A DNA stretch of 64,000 bases from assembly GCA_964469905.1 (NCBI GenBank), contig CAYXZW010000011.1:5937-69936 (forward strand), written 5' to 3'. The notes beneath the pieces are model-generated. The model ran no database searches. It saw only the letters and a list, made by a program, of their open reading frames with translations, and was not told the origin of the DNA. Origin of the DNA: MVRV01 sp964469905 (GTDB lineage Bacteria; Desulfobacterota; Syntrophia; Syntrophales; Smithellaceae). A program made the position numbers and the translations under genes. Position 1 is the stretch's first letter. Each line of letters opens with the position of its first letter. This document shows positions 27,628 through 35,512 of the stretch, piece after piece.

Positions 27628-27666
27628 AATGAGAGAAGCCGCGACTTGAAGAAAAGCCGCGGCTTC
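27628..27666 (-). terminator. Terminator after asd
   Basis: A 9-bp GAAGCCGCG/CGCGGCTTC hairpin (27635-27643 with 27658-27666) with a 14-base loop. On the minus strand it follows the asd stop codon by about a dozen bases and leads into TCTCATTTATT. Confidence 0.75.
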
Positions 27667-27677
27667 ACGGGTGATGA

Positions 27678-28757
27678 TTAAACGAGTTTCAAATAGTTTT
27701 TCACCAGATATTCCGCTGTCTGCAGAGCACCTTTGGCCGCGCCCAGTTTGGTGTTATGGGCCAGACACACGTATTTGATCCCGTTTTCAATGATCGGGTC
27801 TTTGCGTATCCGGCCGACAGTTACGGTCATTCCGCCGCCATTTTCCCGATCCATGCGCGGCTGCGGACGGAAAGGATCATCGGTTACGTCAATCAGGTGT
27901 TTCGGTGAACTGGGCAGATGCAGTTCGGCGAAATCCTTTCCGTAATTCACCATAACCTGCTTGACCTCTTCCGGAGTGCAAGGCTTAACTGTTTGCACAA
28001 AAGCGCATACCATATGACCGTCGATTACCGGTACACGGGTACAGGTGGCGGTGATTCCGAATGGGGCGTTCTGAATATTTTCCCCGGTGAATTTCCCGAG
28101 AATTTTCTGCGGTTCAGTTTCCACTTTAGGTTCTTCTCCGGCGATGTAAGGAACAACGTTTTCCATCATATCCATAGCAGACAGCCCCGGAGTTCTTCCG
28201 GCGCCGGACATTGCCTGCAGCGATGTCATGACCACCTGCTTTACGCCGAATGCATCCTGAATCGGTTTTAAAGAAACGACCAGTCCGGCAATAGTGCAGT
28301 TAGACTTGGGTGATATGAAGCCCTTCCAGCCGCGGTTCTTTTGCTGAACGGCCAGCAATGCAGCATGATCCATGTTCACGCCGCCGACCAGAATCGGTGT
28401 GTCGGATTCATAGCGAAACGCTGAAGCCGTACTGATTACCGGAGTTGTCCGGGCATATTTCGGCTCTAATTCTTTGGCCGGTCCGGCATCCATAGTTGAG
28501 AAAATGATGTCCACCGAAGTAGGATCGAAGGCTGATGCATCTTCTACGGGCATATTGCCGATCTCTGCGGGCAGTTCTTCCGTACACCACCAGCGTGATG
28601 AACCGTTGGCGTCTTTCAGCGCGTCGCGATAATTTTTCCCGGCGGATCGCTCGGAAGCCGCAAGCTTCGTAATTTTAAACCAGGGATGACCGATTAAACT
28701 GACAATAGCCTGCTGGCCGACAATCCCTGTTGCGCCAATTATGGCAATTCTTAACAT
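27678..28757 (-). CDS. asd: Aspartate-semialdehyde dehydrogenase
   Basis: 359 residues with the NADP-binding GATGIVGQQA at the N-terminus and the catalytic Cys in SPKSNCTIAGLVV. The enzyme reduces beta-aspartyl phosphate to aspartate semialdehyde, the branch point to lysine/diaminopimelate, threonine and methionine. The later FGITATCTRVPVIDGH and QPRMDRENGGGMTVTVGR are conserved substrate-domain segments. The gene is monocistronic, with its own terminator and a separate upstream region. Confidence 0.93.
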   Translation of the reverse strand: MLRIAIIGATGIVGQQAIVSLIGHPWFKITKLAASERSAGKNYRDALKDANGSSRWWCTEELPAEIGNMPVEDASAFDPTSVDIIFSTMDAGPAKELEPKYARTTPVISTASAFRYESDTPILVGGVNMDHAALLAVQQKNRGWKGFISPKSNCTIAGLVVSLKPIQDAFGVKQVVMTSLQAMSGAGRTPGLSAMDMMENVVPYIAGEEPKVETEPQKILGKFTGENIQNAPFGITATCTRVPVIDGHMVCAFVQTVKPCTPEEVKQVMVNYGKDFAELHLPSSPKHLIDVTDDPFRPQPRMDRENGGGMTVTVGRIRKDPIIENGIKYVCLAHNTKLGAAKGALQTAEYLVKNYLKLV

Positions 28758-28919
28758 TGAACTATTACCTCCATTAAATTTCCTTATTCTTTCTTTTCCC
28801 TATTATATTTAAGTAAGCCGTTGTTCAACAACAACTGTAACATTGTAATATCGTAACCGGCATAAGGAGCCGTAACGAAATACAGAAAATAAACAAGTCT
28901 TGCCACCCTTTAGCGGTGG

Positions 28920-29855
28920 TTATTTCATAACGGCTCCTAATATCGCTTTCACTTTTTCCACATCTGCGGCGATCTGTTGCTTCAACATTTCGGGACCGTC
29001 AAATTTGACAATGTCCCGCAACTTCTCCACAAATAAAATATTCATTCTTTTGCTCCGTATATCTCCTGCAAAATCAAGCAGGTGAGCTTCAAATGTAAAT
29101 GTATAATCGGAAAACGTCGGTTTCACTCCGATATTTAAAGCCGTCATATAGCATTTCCCTTCCAGTTCGGCAAAAGCGGCATAGATGCCGGGTGGCGGCA
29201 GTAATTCTTTGTCCGGCTCCAGATTGGCCGTGGGAAAACCGAGACCTGTGCCCCGTCCCCGCCCGGAAACCACAATTCCGGCAATATTGTGCCACCTTCC
29301 CATATACTGGTATACGGAGTTCACATCACCTTGCAGAATTAAGTTGCGAATTAAAGTGCTGCTGACAATATCTGCTCCCACTTTAAAAGCGTCAACCACA
29401 TCCACCGCAAAGCCCAGTTGGCGGCCTGCAGAAATCAAATAATCACTATTGCCCTGCCGGGCCTGGCCAAATGTATAATCATGGCCGACAATAACTTTTT
29501 TAACTGCCAGCTTTTGTCCCAGGAAGCCGTAAACAAATTCTTCAGCGGTGATTTTTGAATATTCCGGCGAAAAAGGTATTACCAGTGTTCCGTCAACTCC
29601 GCAATTTTCCAGAAGTTTCAACTTTTCCGACAAAGTAGTAATTAGATAAAAAGGCCGGATATTGGGATGCAGAATCATTTTCGGATGGGGATCAAAGGTA
29701 ATAACCAGCGATTTTGTCGAGGCTTCCCCGGCTTCTGCTGCCAGTTTGCGACAAATGAACTGATGGCTCAGATGCACGCCGTCAAAATTGCCAATGGTGA
29801 TAAATGAGCCTCTAAAATCTTCTGTAATATTTTCAATACCTTTAAATACAATCAT
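28920..29855 (-). CDS. ribF: Bifunctional riboflavin kinase/FAD synthetase
   Basis: 311 residues. The N-terminal FAD synthetase domain has the nucleotidyltransferase motif TIGNFDGVHLSHQ and a later VSSTLIRNLI. The C-terminal riboflavin kinase domain has GRGTGLGFPTANLEPDKELLPPPG with the PTAN ATP-binding motif and the catalytic Glu region TFEAHLLDF. It makes FMN and FAD from riboflavin. A CCACC/GGTGG hairpin just beyond the stop (28897-28920) may end its transcript. Confidence 0.93.
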   Translation of the reverse strand: MIVFKGIENITEDFRGSFITIGNFDGVHLSHQFICRKLAAEAGEASTKSLVITFDPHPKMILHPNIRPFYLITTLSEKLKLLENCGVDGTLVIPFSPEYSKITAEEFVYGFLGQKLAVKKVIVGHDYTFGQARQGNSDYLISAGRQLGFAVDVVDAFKVGADIVSSTLIRNLILQGDVNSVYQYMGRWHNIAGIVVSGRGRGTGLGFPTANLEPDKELLPPPGIYAAFAELEGKCYMTALNIGVKPTFSDYTFTFEAHLLDFAGDIRSKRMNILFVEKLRDIVKFDGPEMLKQQIAADVEKVKAILGAVMK

Positions 29856-29931
29856 AAGTTTCTCATAAGTAATTTTTTTTACAAGCTCACTACCATAACA
29901 TTTTGGTAATTAAATTCAACATCATTTTATC

Positions 29932-29959
29932 TTGACAAGAGGGCACTGATCGTTATAGT
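29932..29959 (+). promoter_or_regulatory. Promoter of tRNA-Leu
   Basis: TTGACA (29932-29937) and TATAGT (29954-29959), spacer 16 bases, with the tRNA starting 13 bases after the -10 box. Confidence 0.6.
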
Positions 29960-29972
29960 TCATCGCCTGCAT

Positions 29973-30059
29973 GCCGAAGTGGCGGAATTGGTAGACGCGC
30001 TAGGTTCAGGGTCTAGTGGGTGTACGCCTGTCCGGGTTCAAGTCCCGGCTTCGGCACCA
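29973..30059 (+). tRNA. tRNA-Leu(CAG), restored by element insertion
   Basis: An 87-nt class II tRNA. The acceptor GCCGAAG pairs with CTTCGGC, the anticodon loop TTCAGGG gives CAG, a long variable arm follows, the T loop is TTCAAGT and CCA is encoded. The 3' part from the first base of the anticodon loop is also part of the 58-bp left attachment repeat. The gene is intact because the element carries the replacement 3' half. Confidence 0.95.
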
Positions 30060-30062
30060 TTA
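30005..30062 (+). repeat. Left attachment site (58-bp direct repeat, tRNA-Leu 3' half)
   Basis: Identical over 58 bases to 41598-41655. It starts at the first base of the anticodon loop and runs past the CCA end by three bases. The flanking bases differ at both ends, which defines the repeat precisely. Confidence 0.96.
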
Positions 30063-30091
30063 GGAAAACAGGGGGTTAGCTGATTTATCGG

Positions 30092-31264
30092 TTAGCCCTC
30101 TTTTACATTTGAGGGTGCTTGGTCAACGTTTTGGTCAACACTTTTCAAGAAGCCTTCCATTTGGTCAACAGCCTTCCTTGTGTCATTGGAATCAACGGTA
30201 TCATATCGAAGAAACATCTCTCTAGTGGAGTGACCTGTAATTTTCATAATAACAGATTCCGGCACGCCTGACCTTCTCATATTCGTATTGAAGCAATGCC
30301 GGGTATCATGGAAAACAAACCCGCCTTTCGTTCCTCTGCCATATTGAATCTTAGTGTCACGGCAAGCTCTTTTCAAAGCAGTCCTTATATCTTTTATAGG
30401 CTTCCCTTTGAATAAGAAAACATGATTGTCGTGAATGGCCTTGGGAATGCTTTCCAGTATTTTATACAAGCCATCACAAATAGGAATCTTTCGGGCTTCG
30501 CGGTCTTTCGTTTCTAATGCTTCAAGCTGAATGATCCGGTTTTTCATGTCAATGTGTTCCCATGTTAAATTTAGGACTTCGCCTTTTCTCATGCCACCAT
30601 AATAGCCCGTTGCCACAATTGCCCTAGTATGCGCTGGAAGGGCTTCCAGAAGTTTATTAAATTCATCATTAGAAAGGACTCTATCCCTTGCATTGGCATT
30701 GCCTTTAAGTAAATTATTGACCCGTCGAAAAACTTTAACAATGTCACCACTAACAATATCATTGTCAAACGCTTTGTTGATCATGGTTCTTGCAGCGCCT
30801 ATTTGGCTGTCAATGTAAGAATCAGATTGCCCTTGTGCTTTCCTCTTTGCCTGATAATTTTCAAGGTCAACGGGCTTTATCTGGTTGACTATGAAATTCC
30901 CAAATTCTGAATTGAAGCTGTTCAGATTGATTGTCAGAATAGAATAATAGGCAAGGCTTTTGACTTTCTCTAAATTAAGATACCACTTTGTCAATTCATT
31001 GAAACTCATCTTTGCATCTGGCTTAATGTCAAAGATTCTGTTTTCCCGCTTCTGGCTTCGCCGCTTGCCTTCCGCATCTTTCGCTTCTTCGATGGAAAAG
31101 CCGACAGATTCCCTCTTTTGTTTTCCGCCGGGAAGCCTGTAGCTTATCCAGTAACGGACACGCTTTGATTTCTTGGCCTTGACAAGGTCTTCCCCACAAT
31201 CGCAAAGCCTATTACTTACGCTTTGCTTTTTGTGGCATATCAAACATTCTGCTAATACTGCCAT
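30092..31264 (-). CDS. Tyrosine recombinase (phage-type integrase)
   Basis: About 390 residues from ATG 31264, which follows an AAGGAG site. A four-Cys zinc-ribbon-like N-terminus (CLICHKKQ, then CDCG) is followed by an arm-binding region, a SAM-like core-binding domain (about 95-185) and the catalytic domain. The active-site set is visible: Arg in GGMRKGE, HxxR in HDTRH, His in TGHST and Tyr in FLRYDTV. It should integrate and excise the element at tRNA-Leu. The C-terminus contains three VDQ units encoded by the repeat TTGGTCAAC, which recurs near the right end and may be its own arm-type binding site. Confidence 0.95.
   Translation of the reverse strand: MAVLAECLICHKKQSVSNRLCDCGEDLVKAKKSKRVRYWISYRLPGGKQKRESVGFSIEEAKDAEGKRRSQKRENRIFDIKPDAKMSFNELTKWYLNLEKVKSLAYYSILTINLNSFNSEFGNFIVNQIKPVDLENYQAKRKAQGQSDSYIDSQIGAARTMINKAFDNDIVSGDIVKVFRRVNNLLKGNANARDRVLSNDEFNKLLEALPAHTRAIVATGYYGGMRKGEVLNLTWEHIDMKNRIIQLEALETKDREARKIPICDGLYKILESIPKAIHDNHVFLFKGKPIKDIRTALKRACRDTKIQYGRGTKGGFVFHDTRHCFNTNMRRSGVPESVIMKITGHSTREMFLRYDTVDSNDTRKAVDQMEGFLKSVDQNVDQAPSNVKEG
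30119..30169. repeat. Left cluster of TTGGTCAAC repeats (candidate integrase arm sites)
   Basis: Three exact copies at 30119-30127, 30131-30139 and 30161-30169, inside the last codons of the integrase gene. Two more lie at the right end (41445-41453 and 41456-41464). Position just inside both attachment sites suits arm-type binding sites. Confidence 0.5.
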
Positions 31265-31291
31265 AATCGTTTCTCCTTTCTTAGAATACAA

Positions 31292-31359
31292 AACCCCGAA
31301 GACCTCTCCCGGCGATAGGTGCCGCCCATAGTGTCACCACTACAGGAATCTTCAGGGTT
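31292..31359 (-). ncRNA. Candidate structured leader RNA of the integrase gene
   Basis: On the minus strand an outer stem (31359-31348 with 31303-31292, one clear mismatch) encloses two hairpins: TAGTG-gtga-CACTA with a GNRA loop, and GGCG with CGCC across an 8-base loop. This three-way junction ends about 27 bases before the integrase start codon. It could be a regulatory leader. Read on the plus strand the same outer stem followed by a T-rich tract could instead be a terminator. Confidence 0.4.
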
Positions 31360-31489
31360 GTTTTTATATAGGTTATTTGTCATTTTCCCATCACTCGGAG
31401 ATTGAGTATATATCTAATATATTACCAATATCATATATGTCAATGGTTTATTTGTTGAAAGAATATCAATGATGATGTATATATTTATT

Positions 31490-31663
31490 ATGCCAACAGA
31501 AAAACCAAGAATATTAATTGCCCTAGAAGACGATCTCTTGACGAAAATTGACGATTATCGCTTTGAGAATCGTATCAATTCACGATCTGAAGCTATACGC
31601 CAACTTATTAAAGAGGGTTTACTAGCAGCAGAATCATTAAAGACCAAAACAAAAAAGAAGTAA
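31490..31663 (+). CDS. Ribbon-helix-helix DNA-binding protein
   Basis: 57 residues from MPTEKPRILI; a start 21 bases earlier is also possible since neither has a strong ribosome binding site. The pattern RILIALEDDLLTKIDDYRFE, then NSRSEAIRQLIKEGL is the CopG/Arc-type ribbon-helix-helix fold. The tail is lysine-rich. It is divergent from the integrase and is probably a transcriptional repressor of the element's integration or cargo genes. No toxin-like partner is adjacent. Confidence 0.75.
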   Translation: MPTEKPRILIALEDDLLTKIDDYRFENRINSRSEAIRQLIKEGLLAAESLKTKTKKK

Positions 31664-31710
31664 TGCCCACCCCTAAAGAAGTTACGTCTTTAAAACAGGA
31701 GGAATAACTA

Positions 31711-32295
31711 ATGATGAGAGTTCGCAGATATGTATTCCTTATTCTGGGAGTATTTCTCGCTTTTCAGGCATTTGGATGCACTACTATTCATAAAGTATCT
31801 AAGCCAAGTGAACAACCTAAATATGTTGCATCATTACCTGCTGGCGTTAGTTTTGTTGTTAGGCCTTTCAACAATTACTTGCTGCAACAGCAATTTGCTG
31901 CAAATGTAGAACAGGCGTTGATTAAAATCGGACTAAATGTAATTTCTTCTCCCAGCGGAGGAAAACAAATAGAGGAAAGGAAGGGGGCAGCACTTGCCCA
32001 AAGTGGTGGAGCATCAAATATAGAATCTAGTAAAATTCAAACATCAGAGAGTCAAGCGATGCGCATTGAAAAGTACACCGTAGAGGAAGATACAAAAGCT
32101 GATTACATAATTGATACAATGGCGGATGCCCGAGGCGGGTCTGGTATGGTTAGGTTTACAAGAAAAAGAGATATGAAAGTGATTGGTGTCGTCACTCTAT
32201 ATGACTATTATTCAGGGATAGAATACGATCTATTGCCTTCTCTTGAAAAGATGAAATTTGTTGTACAGGAAAAGAAGAGTAGTAATCAACAATAA
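31711..32295 (+). CDS. Predicted lipoprotein, element cargo
   Basis: 194 residues with a type II signal peptide; the lipobox AFGC puts the lipidated Cys near residue 23. An AGGAGGA site precedes the start. The mature protein has segments such as VSFVVRPFNNYLLQQQFAAN and YIIDTMADARGG, resembling the small exported proteins found with CsgG/DUF4136-type lipoproteins, but no firm family was recognised. It lies upstream of an exported PDZ/CsgG-like protein in the same direction, so the two may act together at the cell envelope. Confidence 0.65.
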   Translation: MMRVRRYVFLILGVFLAFQAFGCTTIHKVSKPSEQPKYVASLPAGVSFVVRPFNNYLLQQQFAANVEQALIKIGLNVISSPSGGKQIEERKGAALAQSGGASNIESSKIQTSESQAMRIEKYTVEEDTKADYIIDTMADARGGSGMVRFTRKRDMKVIGVVTLYDYYSGIEYDLLPSLEKMKFVVQEKKSSNQQ

Positions 32296-32296
32296 T

Positions 32297-32431
32297 ATGA
32301 CGCGTTGCTTAAGAAATTGTCAAAGAACAATAAAAAAGTTAGCTATCGATCTTGAAAAGCCATTAAATCACCTTCTAGAAGAGGCGATTCAAGACCTTCT
32401 AAAAAAGTACGAGAAGAAAGCAAAGAAGTAA
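32297..32431 (+). CDS. Short ribbon-helix-helix-like protein, possibly truncated
   Basis: A 44-residue frame starting one base after the preceding stop codon. Residues 14-44 (KLAIDLEKPLNHLLEEAIQD and on) fit the helices of CopG-like DNA-binding proteins, in which the phrase after the first strand is commonly LAIDL-KPLN-LIEEAI-DLL-KY. The N-terminal strand is not recognisable, so it may have lost its start to a frameshift, or the annotation may begin too late. There is no clear ribosome binding site. Confidence 0.45.
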   Translation: MTRCLRNCQRTIKKLAIDLEKPLNHLLEEAIQDLLKKYEKKAKK

Positions 32432-32453
32432 CCCTTAATTAATAGAGGTTGTA

Positions 32454-33818
32454 ATGACTTGTTCCAGAACTCCTAATTTTAGAGAGAGAAATGGGTTTAT
32501 TGTTTGTCAGAATAGCCTTAGTCTGCAAAATATTTTAACATCTCTACTTTGTTCTATATTTATTTTCTTGTTTGTTGGTAATTGCTTTGCTGCTCTACAA
32601 ACCTTTGAAGAATCCAAAAAATATAGAGAAGAATTTAAGAAACAGGCCGAACAATACCCCAGCAGTTATATTAAAATGGCTTATGCTGGTATTGATATAA
32701 TATTAAATGAAAAAAAAGAATGCGAGGTAATATCTATTTCAAAAGGAGCACCGGCTGATATTGCAGGTATTCAAATTGGTGATATTTTAAAAAAAATCGA
32801 TGGGAAAACAATAAAGAATAGATACCAGGCATTTAAGCTATACGATGCAAAATCGCCGGGAGATTATATGTCTGTTGAAGTTGAAAGAGATGGAAGGCTA
32901 ATTAAAAAACGGGTTCAATTAGAAACCAACTACGCACCTTATGATATTTACATCATGACGGGATTAATCTGTAAGGAACGTCCCATTCGTTTGGCTGTAA
33001 TTGCGGGTACAATGAACTTCAGCGATCCAGTAAATCAAAAAGTATATGACCAATATAAAAACGTTATCGTATCAAATGTAATTAATCTGTTAGAGGGATC
33101 GCTTATTCAGACATATAACCCTCAAAACAATGTTGCTATTATTGATAGGCAGCATACTGAATCCATATTGAATGAATTAAAATTTCAAGCATCCGGTCTT
33201 GTTTCTAAAGAATTTAGAGTAAAAATGGCGGAGATGCTTGGTGCGACACACTTATTAATTATAAATTATACATGGATTAGAGGAAAGGACGCACAGGTAT
33301 ATGGTGTGCTAACGCGAAAACTAATAGAAGTTGAATCAGGGAAAGTGCTGGCTACTGTTTTATATAATGTTTCAAGTGATAACAGCAAAAAAACCATTGA
33401 TGTTCCTGAAAAGCAAGATTTAATAGAATATTATAAAAATGTAACAAAGTTAAATACCCTTGAACATGAAGCAATAACTGCATATTCGAGTGTAATTGGG
33501 GTGAATTATAAGAATGACAATGATGTTCACTCTACGCTTGTAAAAGTTGTAATCCCCCAATATGAATCGTTATATCAGCAGCTTAAGAATATTTCTCCAG
33601 CAACGGTAGAGGTGAAAAATCTTCATAGCCTTTATTTGGAAGGGGCAGATCTTCAACTTCAAGGATTTAAGCTTATCGCTAAAGCTATTGAAAAAAAAGA
33701 CAGATTATTAACAGATCAAGCTAATGATAATATTAGCATTGGGCATAAAAAGATAACTGAATATGGAACTTGCTTTAATGACCTATTGAAAAAATATAAT
33801 TTAAAGATTAAAAAGTAG
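32454..33818 (+). CDS. Exported PDZ and CsgG-like domain protein, element cargo
   Basis: 454 residues. A long N-terminus leads to a hydrophobic segment (about 30-47, SLLCSIFIFLFVGNCFA) that is a signal peptide or anchor. Residues about 75-150 form a PDZ domain (MAYAGIDIILNEKKECEVIS, then APADIAGIQIGDILKKIDGK). Residues about 175-310 resemble the CsgG/FlgT-like fold (AVIAGTMNF, then NVAIIDRQHTESILNELKFQ, then MAEMLGATHLLIINYTWI). The C-terminus is helical. Such domains suggest envelope assembly or stress sensing. It is the largest cargo gene left of the replication module. A specific role is unknown. Confidence 0.72.
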   Translation: MTCSRTPNFRERNGFIVCQNSLSLQNILTSLLCSIFIFLFVGNCFAALQTFEESKKYREEFKKQAEQYPSSYIKMAYAGIDIILNEKKECEVISISKGAPADIAGIQIGDILKKIDGKTIKNRYQAFKLYDAKSPGDYMSVEVERDGRLIKKRVQLETNYAPYDIYIMTGLICKERPIRLAVIAGTMNFSDPVNQKVYDQYKNVIVSNVINLLEGSLIQTYNPQNNVAIIDRQHTESILNELKFQASGLVSKEFRVKMAEMLGATHLLIINYTWIRGKDAQVYGVLTRKLIEVESGKVLATVLYNVSSDNSKKTIDVPEKQDLIEYYKNVTKLNTLEHEAITAYSSVIGVNYKNDNDVHSTLVKVVIPQYESLYQQLKNISPATVEVKNLHSLYLEGADLQLQGFKLIAKAIEKKDRLLTDQANDNISIGHKKITEYGTCFNDLLKKYNLKIKK

Positions 33819-34110
33819 ATATAAAATAGCTTGCCATCTTCCGGTTAGGCACCCTACCTGCACTTTAACAGGGCACGCTGTTTCATCCTTCCCTTTCGGA
33901 ATTTGTTTTCTCTCGTGATTTGCAACCGATTTCAGGCTGGTTGTTATCGCACCCAATAATAATTTTCAATGAACAATAAACCACTTTATTTATGAATATG
34001 TCTGTTAGTTATTCTAAAGTCACTAGTTCAAATTATCTGTTGACCATCCGTTGACTATGTTATTGCAAGGCAATGATATAATTACACAAAATAGTAATAC
34101 ATTACAATGT

Positions 34111-34329
34111 CTATGTAGTGGGTAAGGCATCAAGATATTTATCCAAGTCTTTTATATCGAAAAGGACACGCCCGCCGATTCGTTTTGGCTTTACCGGGAA
34201 TGGCTTTTCTGCTTTCTGACCTATCCTGTTTCTGATAGTCTTTGCTGCAAGGCCAATATATCCCGCAGCTTCATCAATAGATAGCATCCTAGGTTTGATT
34301 TCTCTTTTAATGATAGTATCCTTATTCAT
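34111..34329 (-). CDS. AlpA/Xis-like helix-turn-helix protein
   Basis: 72 residues with an MerR-like winged helix: MLSIDEAAGYIGLAAKTIRN, then PFPVKPKRIGGRVLFDIKDL, ending LDKYLDALPTT. This is the HTH_17/AlpA family, which includes phage excisionases and the P4 AlpA activator. It likely controls integrase expression or acts as the recombination directionality factor of the element. It lies downstream of the replication genes on the same strand. Confidence 0.85.
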   Translation of the reverse strand: MNKDTIIKREIKPRMLSIDEAAGYIGLAAKTIRNRIGQKAEKPFPVKPKRIGGRVLFDIKDLDKYLDALPTT

Positions 34330-34486
34330 GGTTGTCCTTTACATAAAGAACATTATCGACTTGTTCAATAAATGCTTATGTTTGTTTCCTGCTTTGCGGG
34401 GTAGCCTTGATTTAATTTAATTCCTATATGGATCGACCCCCCTACCCATATCACCCCACCGGGTGCCTTTCTTCCGCAGCCATACG

Positions 34487-34726
34487 TCAGCACAGACTTT
34501 CGCATTTATTTTCAGAAACCCTAATTTTTGAAATAATCACTAGTGGCGTTTTTCTGTAATCCCCTGCAATTAAACGCACCGCTTCGCCTAGGGCATCTTC
34601 ATCGGGGTAGGTGTTATCGTTCCAATGAATGCCCGTTTCATCCCTAAGCGCTACCATACAGATTGTATTTTCACTTTTTAGCAATTCCTCAATTCGCTTT
34701 ATACGATTTTCAATAACGTCTTTCAT
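34487..34726 (-). CDS. Hypothetical element protein
   Basis: 79 residues, MKDVIENRIKRIEELLKSEN at the start, then a compact alpha/beta sequence (ICMVALRDETGIHWNDNTYP, then LVIISKIRV). The first 20 residues form an amphipathic helix. No family recognised. It begins 12 bases after the small-terminase-like gene, so it is probably cotranscribed with it and the helicase gene. Confidence 0.55.
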   Translation of the reverse strand: MKDVIENRIKRIEELLKSENTICMVALRDETGIHWNDNTYPDEDALGEAVRLIAGDYRKTPLVIISKIRVSENKCESLC

Positions 34727-34738
34727 AACATGCCCTCA

Positions 34739-35143
34739 CTATTTGTAAGTTCGCCGTTCAATAATTATTCTTTCGATTTCTTCAAGACGGTTCTCTATTT
34801 CACCCGCTTCATGCCAACGTAGAGAAAGCTCGATGATATTATTAGCCGTCTTCCGTCTTATTTCCTCATTGCTTGACGTGAGCAGTTTTGCCAGTTCATT
34901 AACCGCTTGGCCGACGTGACTTTTAAGCGTTAGCATTGCACCATTTATAATTTCGTTTCTGGCTGTCTGTAATGCCGTCTCAAAATTATTATTCCTTATC
35001 CAATCGTAATAAGTTGTGGGAGTGATCTTTGCATCTCTGCACCCGCTTTCAACATCTTTAGCAGCAATAAGATAGGGGATAGCCCGCCTCTGTTTTTCTG
35101 TAATTTCCTGACTTAATCTTACCGAATCTGTCTTATTTGCCAT
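34739..35143 (-). CDS. Small-terminase-like (phBC6A51 type) HTH protein
   Basis: About 134 residues. The ATG at 35143 is used; a TTG six bases earlier is equally well placed behind AAGGAG. The N-terminal helix-turn-helix (KQRRAIPYLIAAKDVESGCR, then ITPTTYYDWIRNN) followed by a long helical tail (ETALQTARNEIINGAMLTLK, then NELAKLLTSSNEEIRRKTAN) is the pattern of phage small-terminase-like proteins. In a satellite lacking a large terminase it might redirect a helper's packaging, or it may simply be a DNA-binding regulator. The packaging idea is inference from the family. Confidence 0.7.
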   Translation of the reverse strand: MANKTDSVRLSQEITEKQRRAIPYLIAAKDVESGCRDAKITPTTYYDWIRNNNFETALQTARNEIINGAMLTLKSHVGQAVNELAKLLTSSNEEIRRKTANNIIELSLRWHEAGEIENRLEEIERIIIERRTYK

Positions 35144-35410
35144 ATTCAATAATTCTCCTTTTAATCAGCTTTGCATTTTAACTGGTGGGTCATATCAATC
35201 CACCTCTGATCGTTGAACTGCGACAAGGAATCATTTTCTCAGCGTTATGTTTTGGTGTAAGCTTTTTCAATTCAAATACCTCTAAAATAATTCAAGTAGC
35301 TTAAGCTGATTCGAATTTGCTGCCATCAATATCTGCGACCATTCTAGATACAAACCCGTCTCTCCAAATCGGCCTAAGTATATTCATATTATTCTGTCTA
35401 TCTCCCCAGA

Positions 35411-35512
35411 CATCCGGACATCTGGACACCCTTAAAGGGGGGTGTCCTTGTCTGTCCGGTTTGATGTTGCCGGACATGTCCTTCAAATGTCCGCTTTATG
35501 TCCGGTGTCCGG
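35411..35512. repeat. TGTCCGG iteron cluster, candidate replication origin
   Basis: Five exact copies of TGTCCGG or its complement (35414-35420, 35453-35459, 35470-35476, 35499-35505, 35506-35512) plus partial copies, and a GGACACCC/GGGTGTCC hairpin (35424-35447). The cluster begins inside the last codons of the RepA-like helicase gene and continues into a 330-base gene-free stretch up to the small-terminase-like gene. Iterons next to a Rep gene are the usual layout of a plasmid or satellite origin. Confidence 0.5.

Noticed and set aside
33819..34110. GGTTAGGC core-like sequence resembling an attC end
   Set aside because: No matching opposite core and no nested hairpin nearby.
35301..35486. 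Small leftward frame after the helicase gene
   Set aside because: Starts with TTG or an internal ATG, lies in the iteron cluster and has low-complexity Pro/Arg composition; more likely origin DNA than protein.
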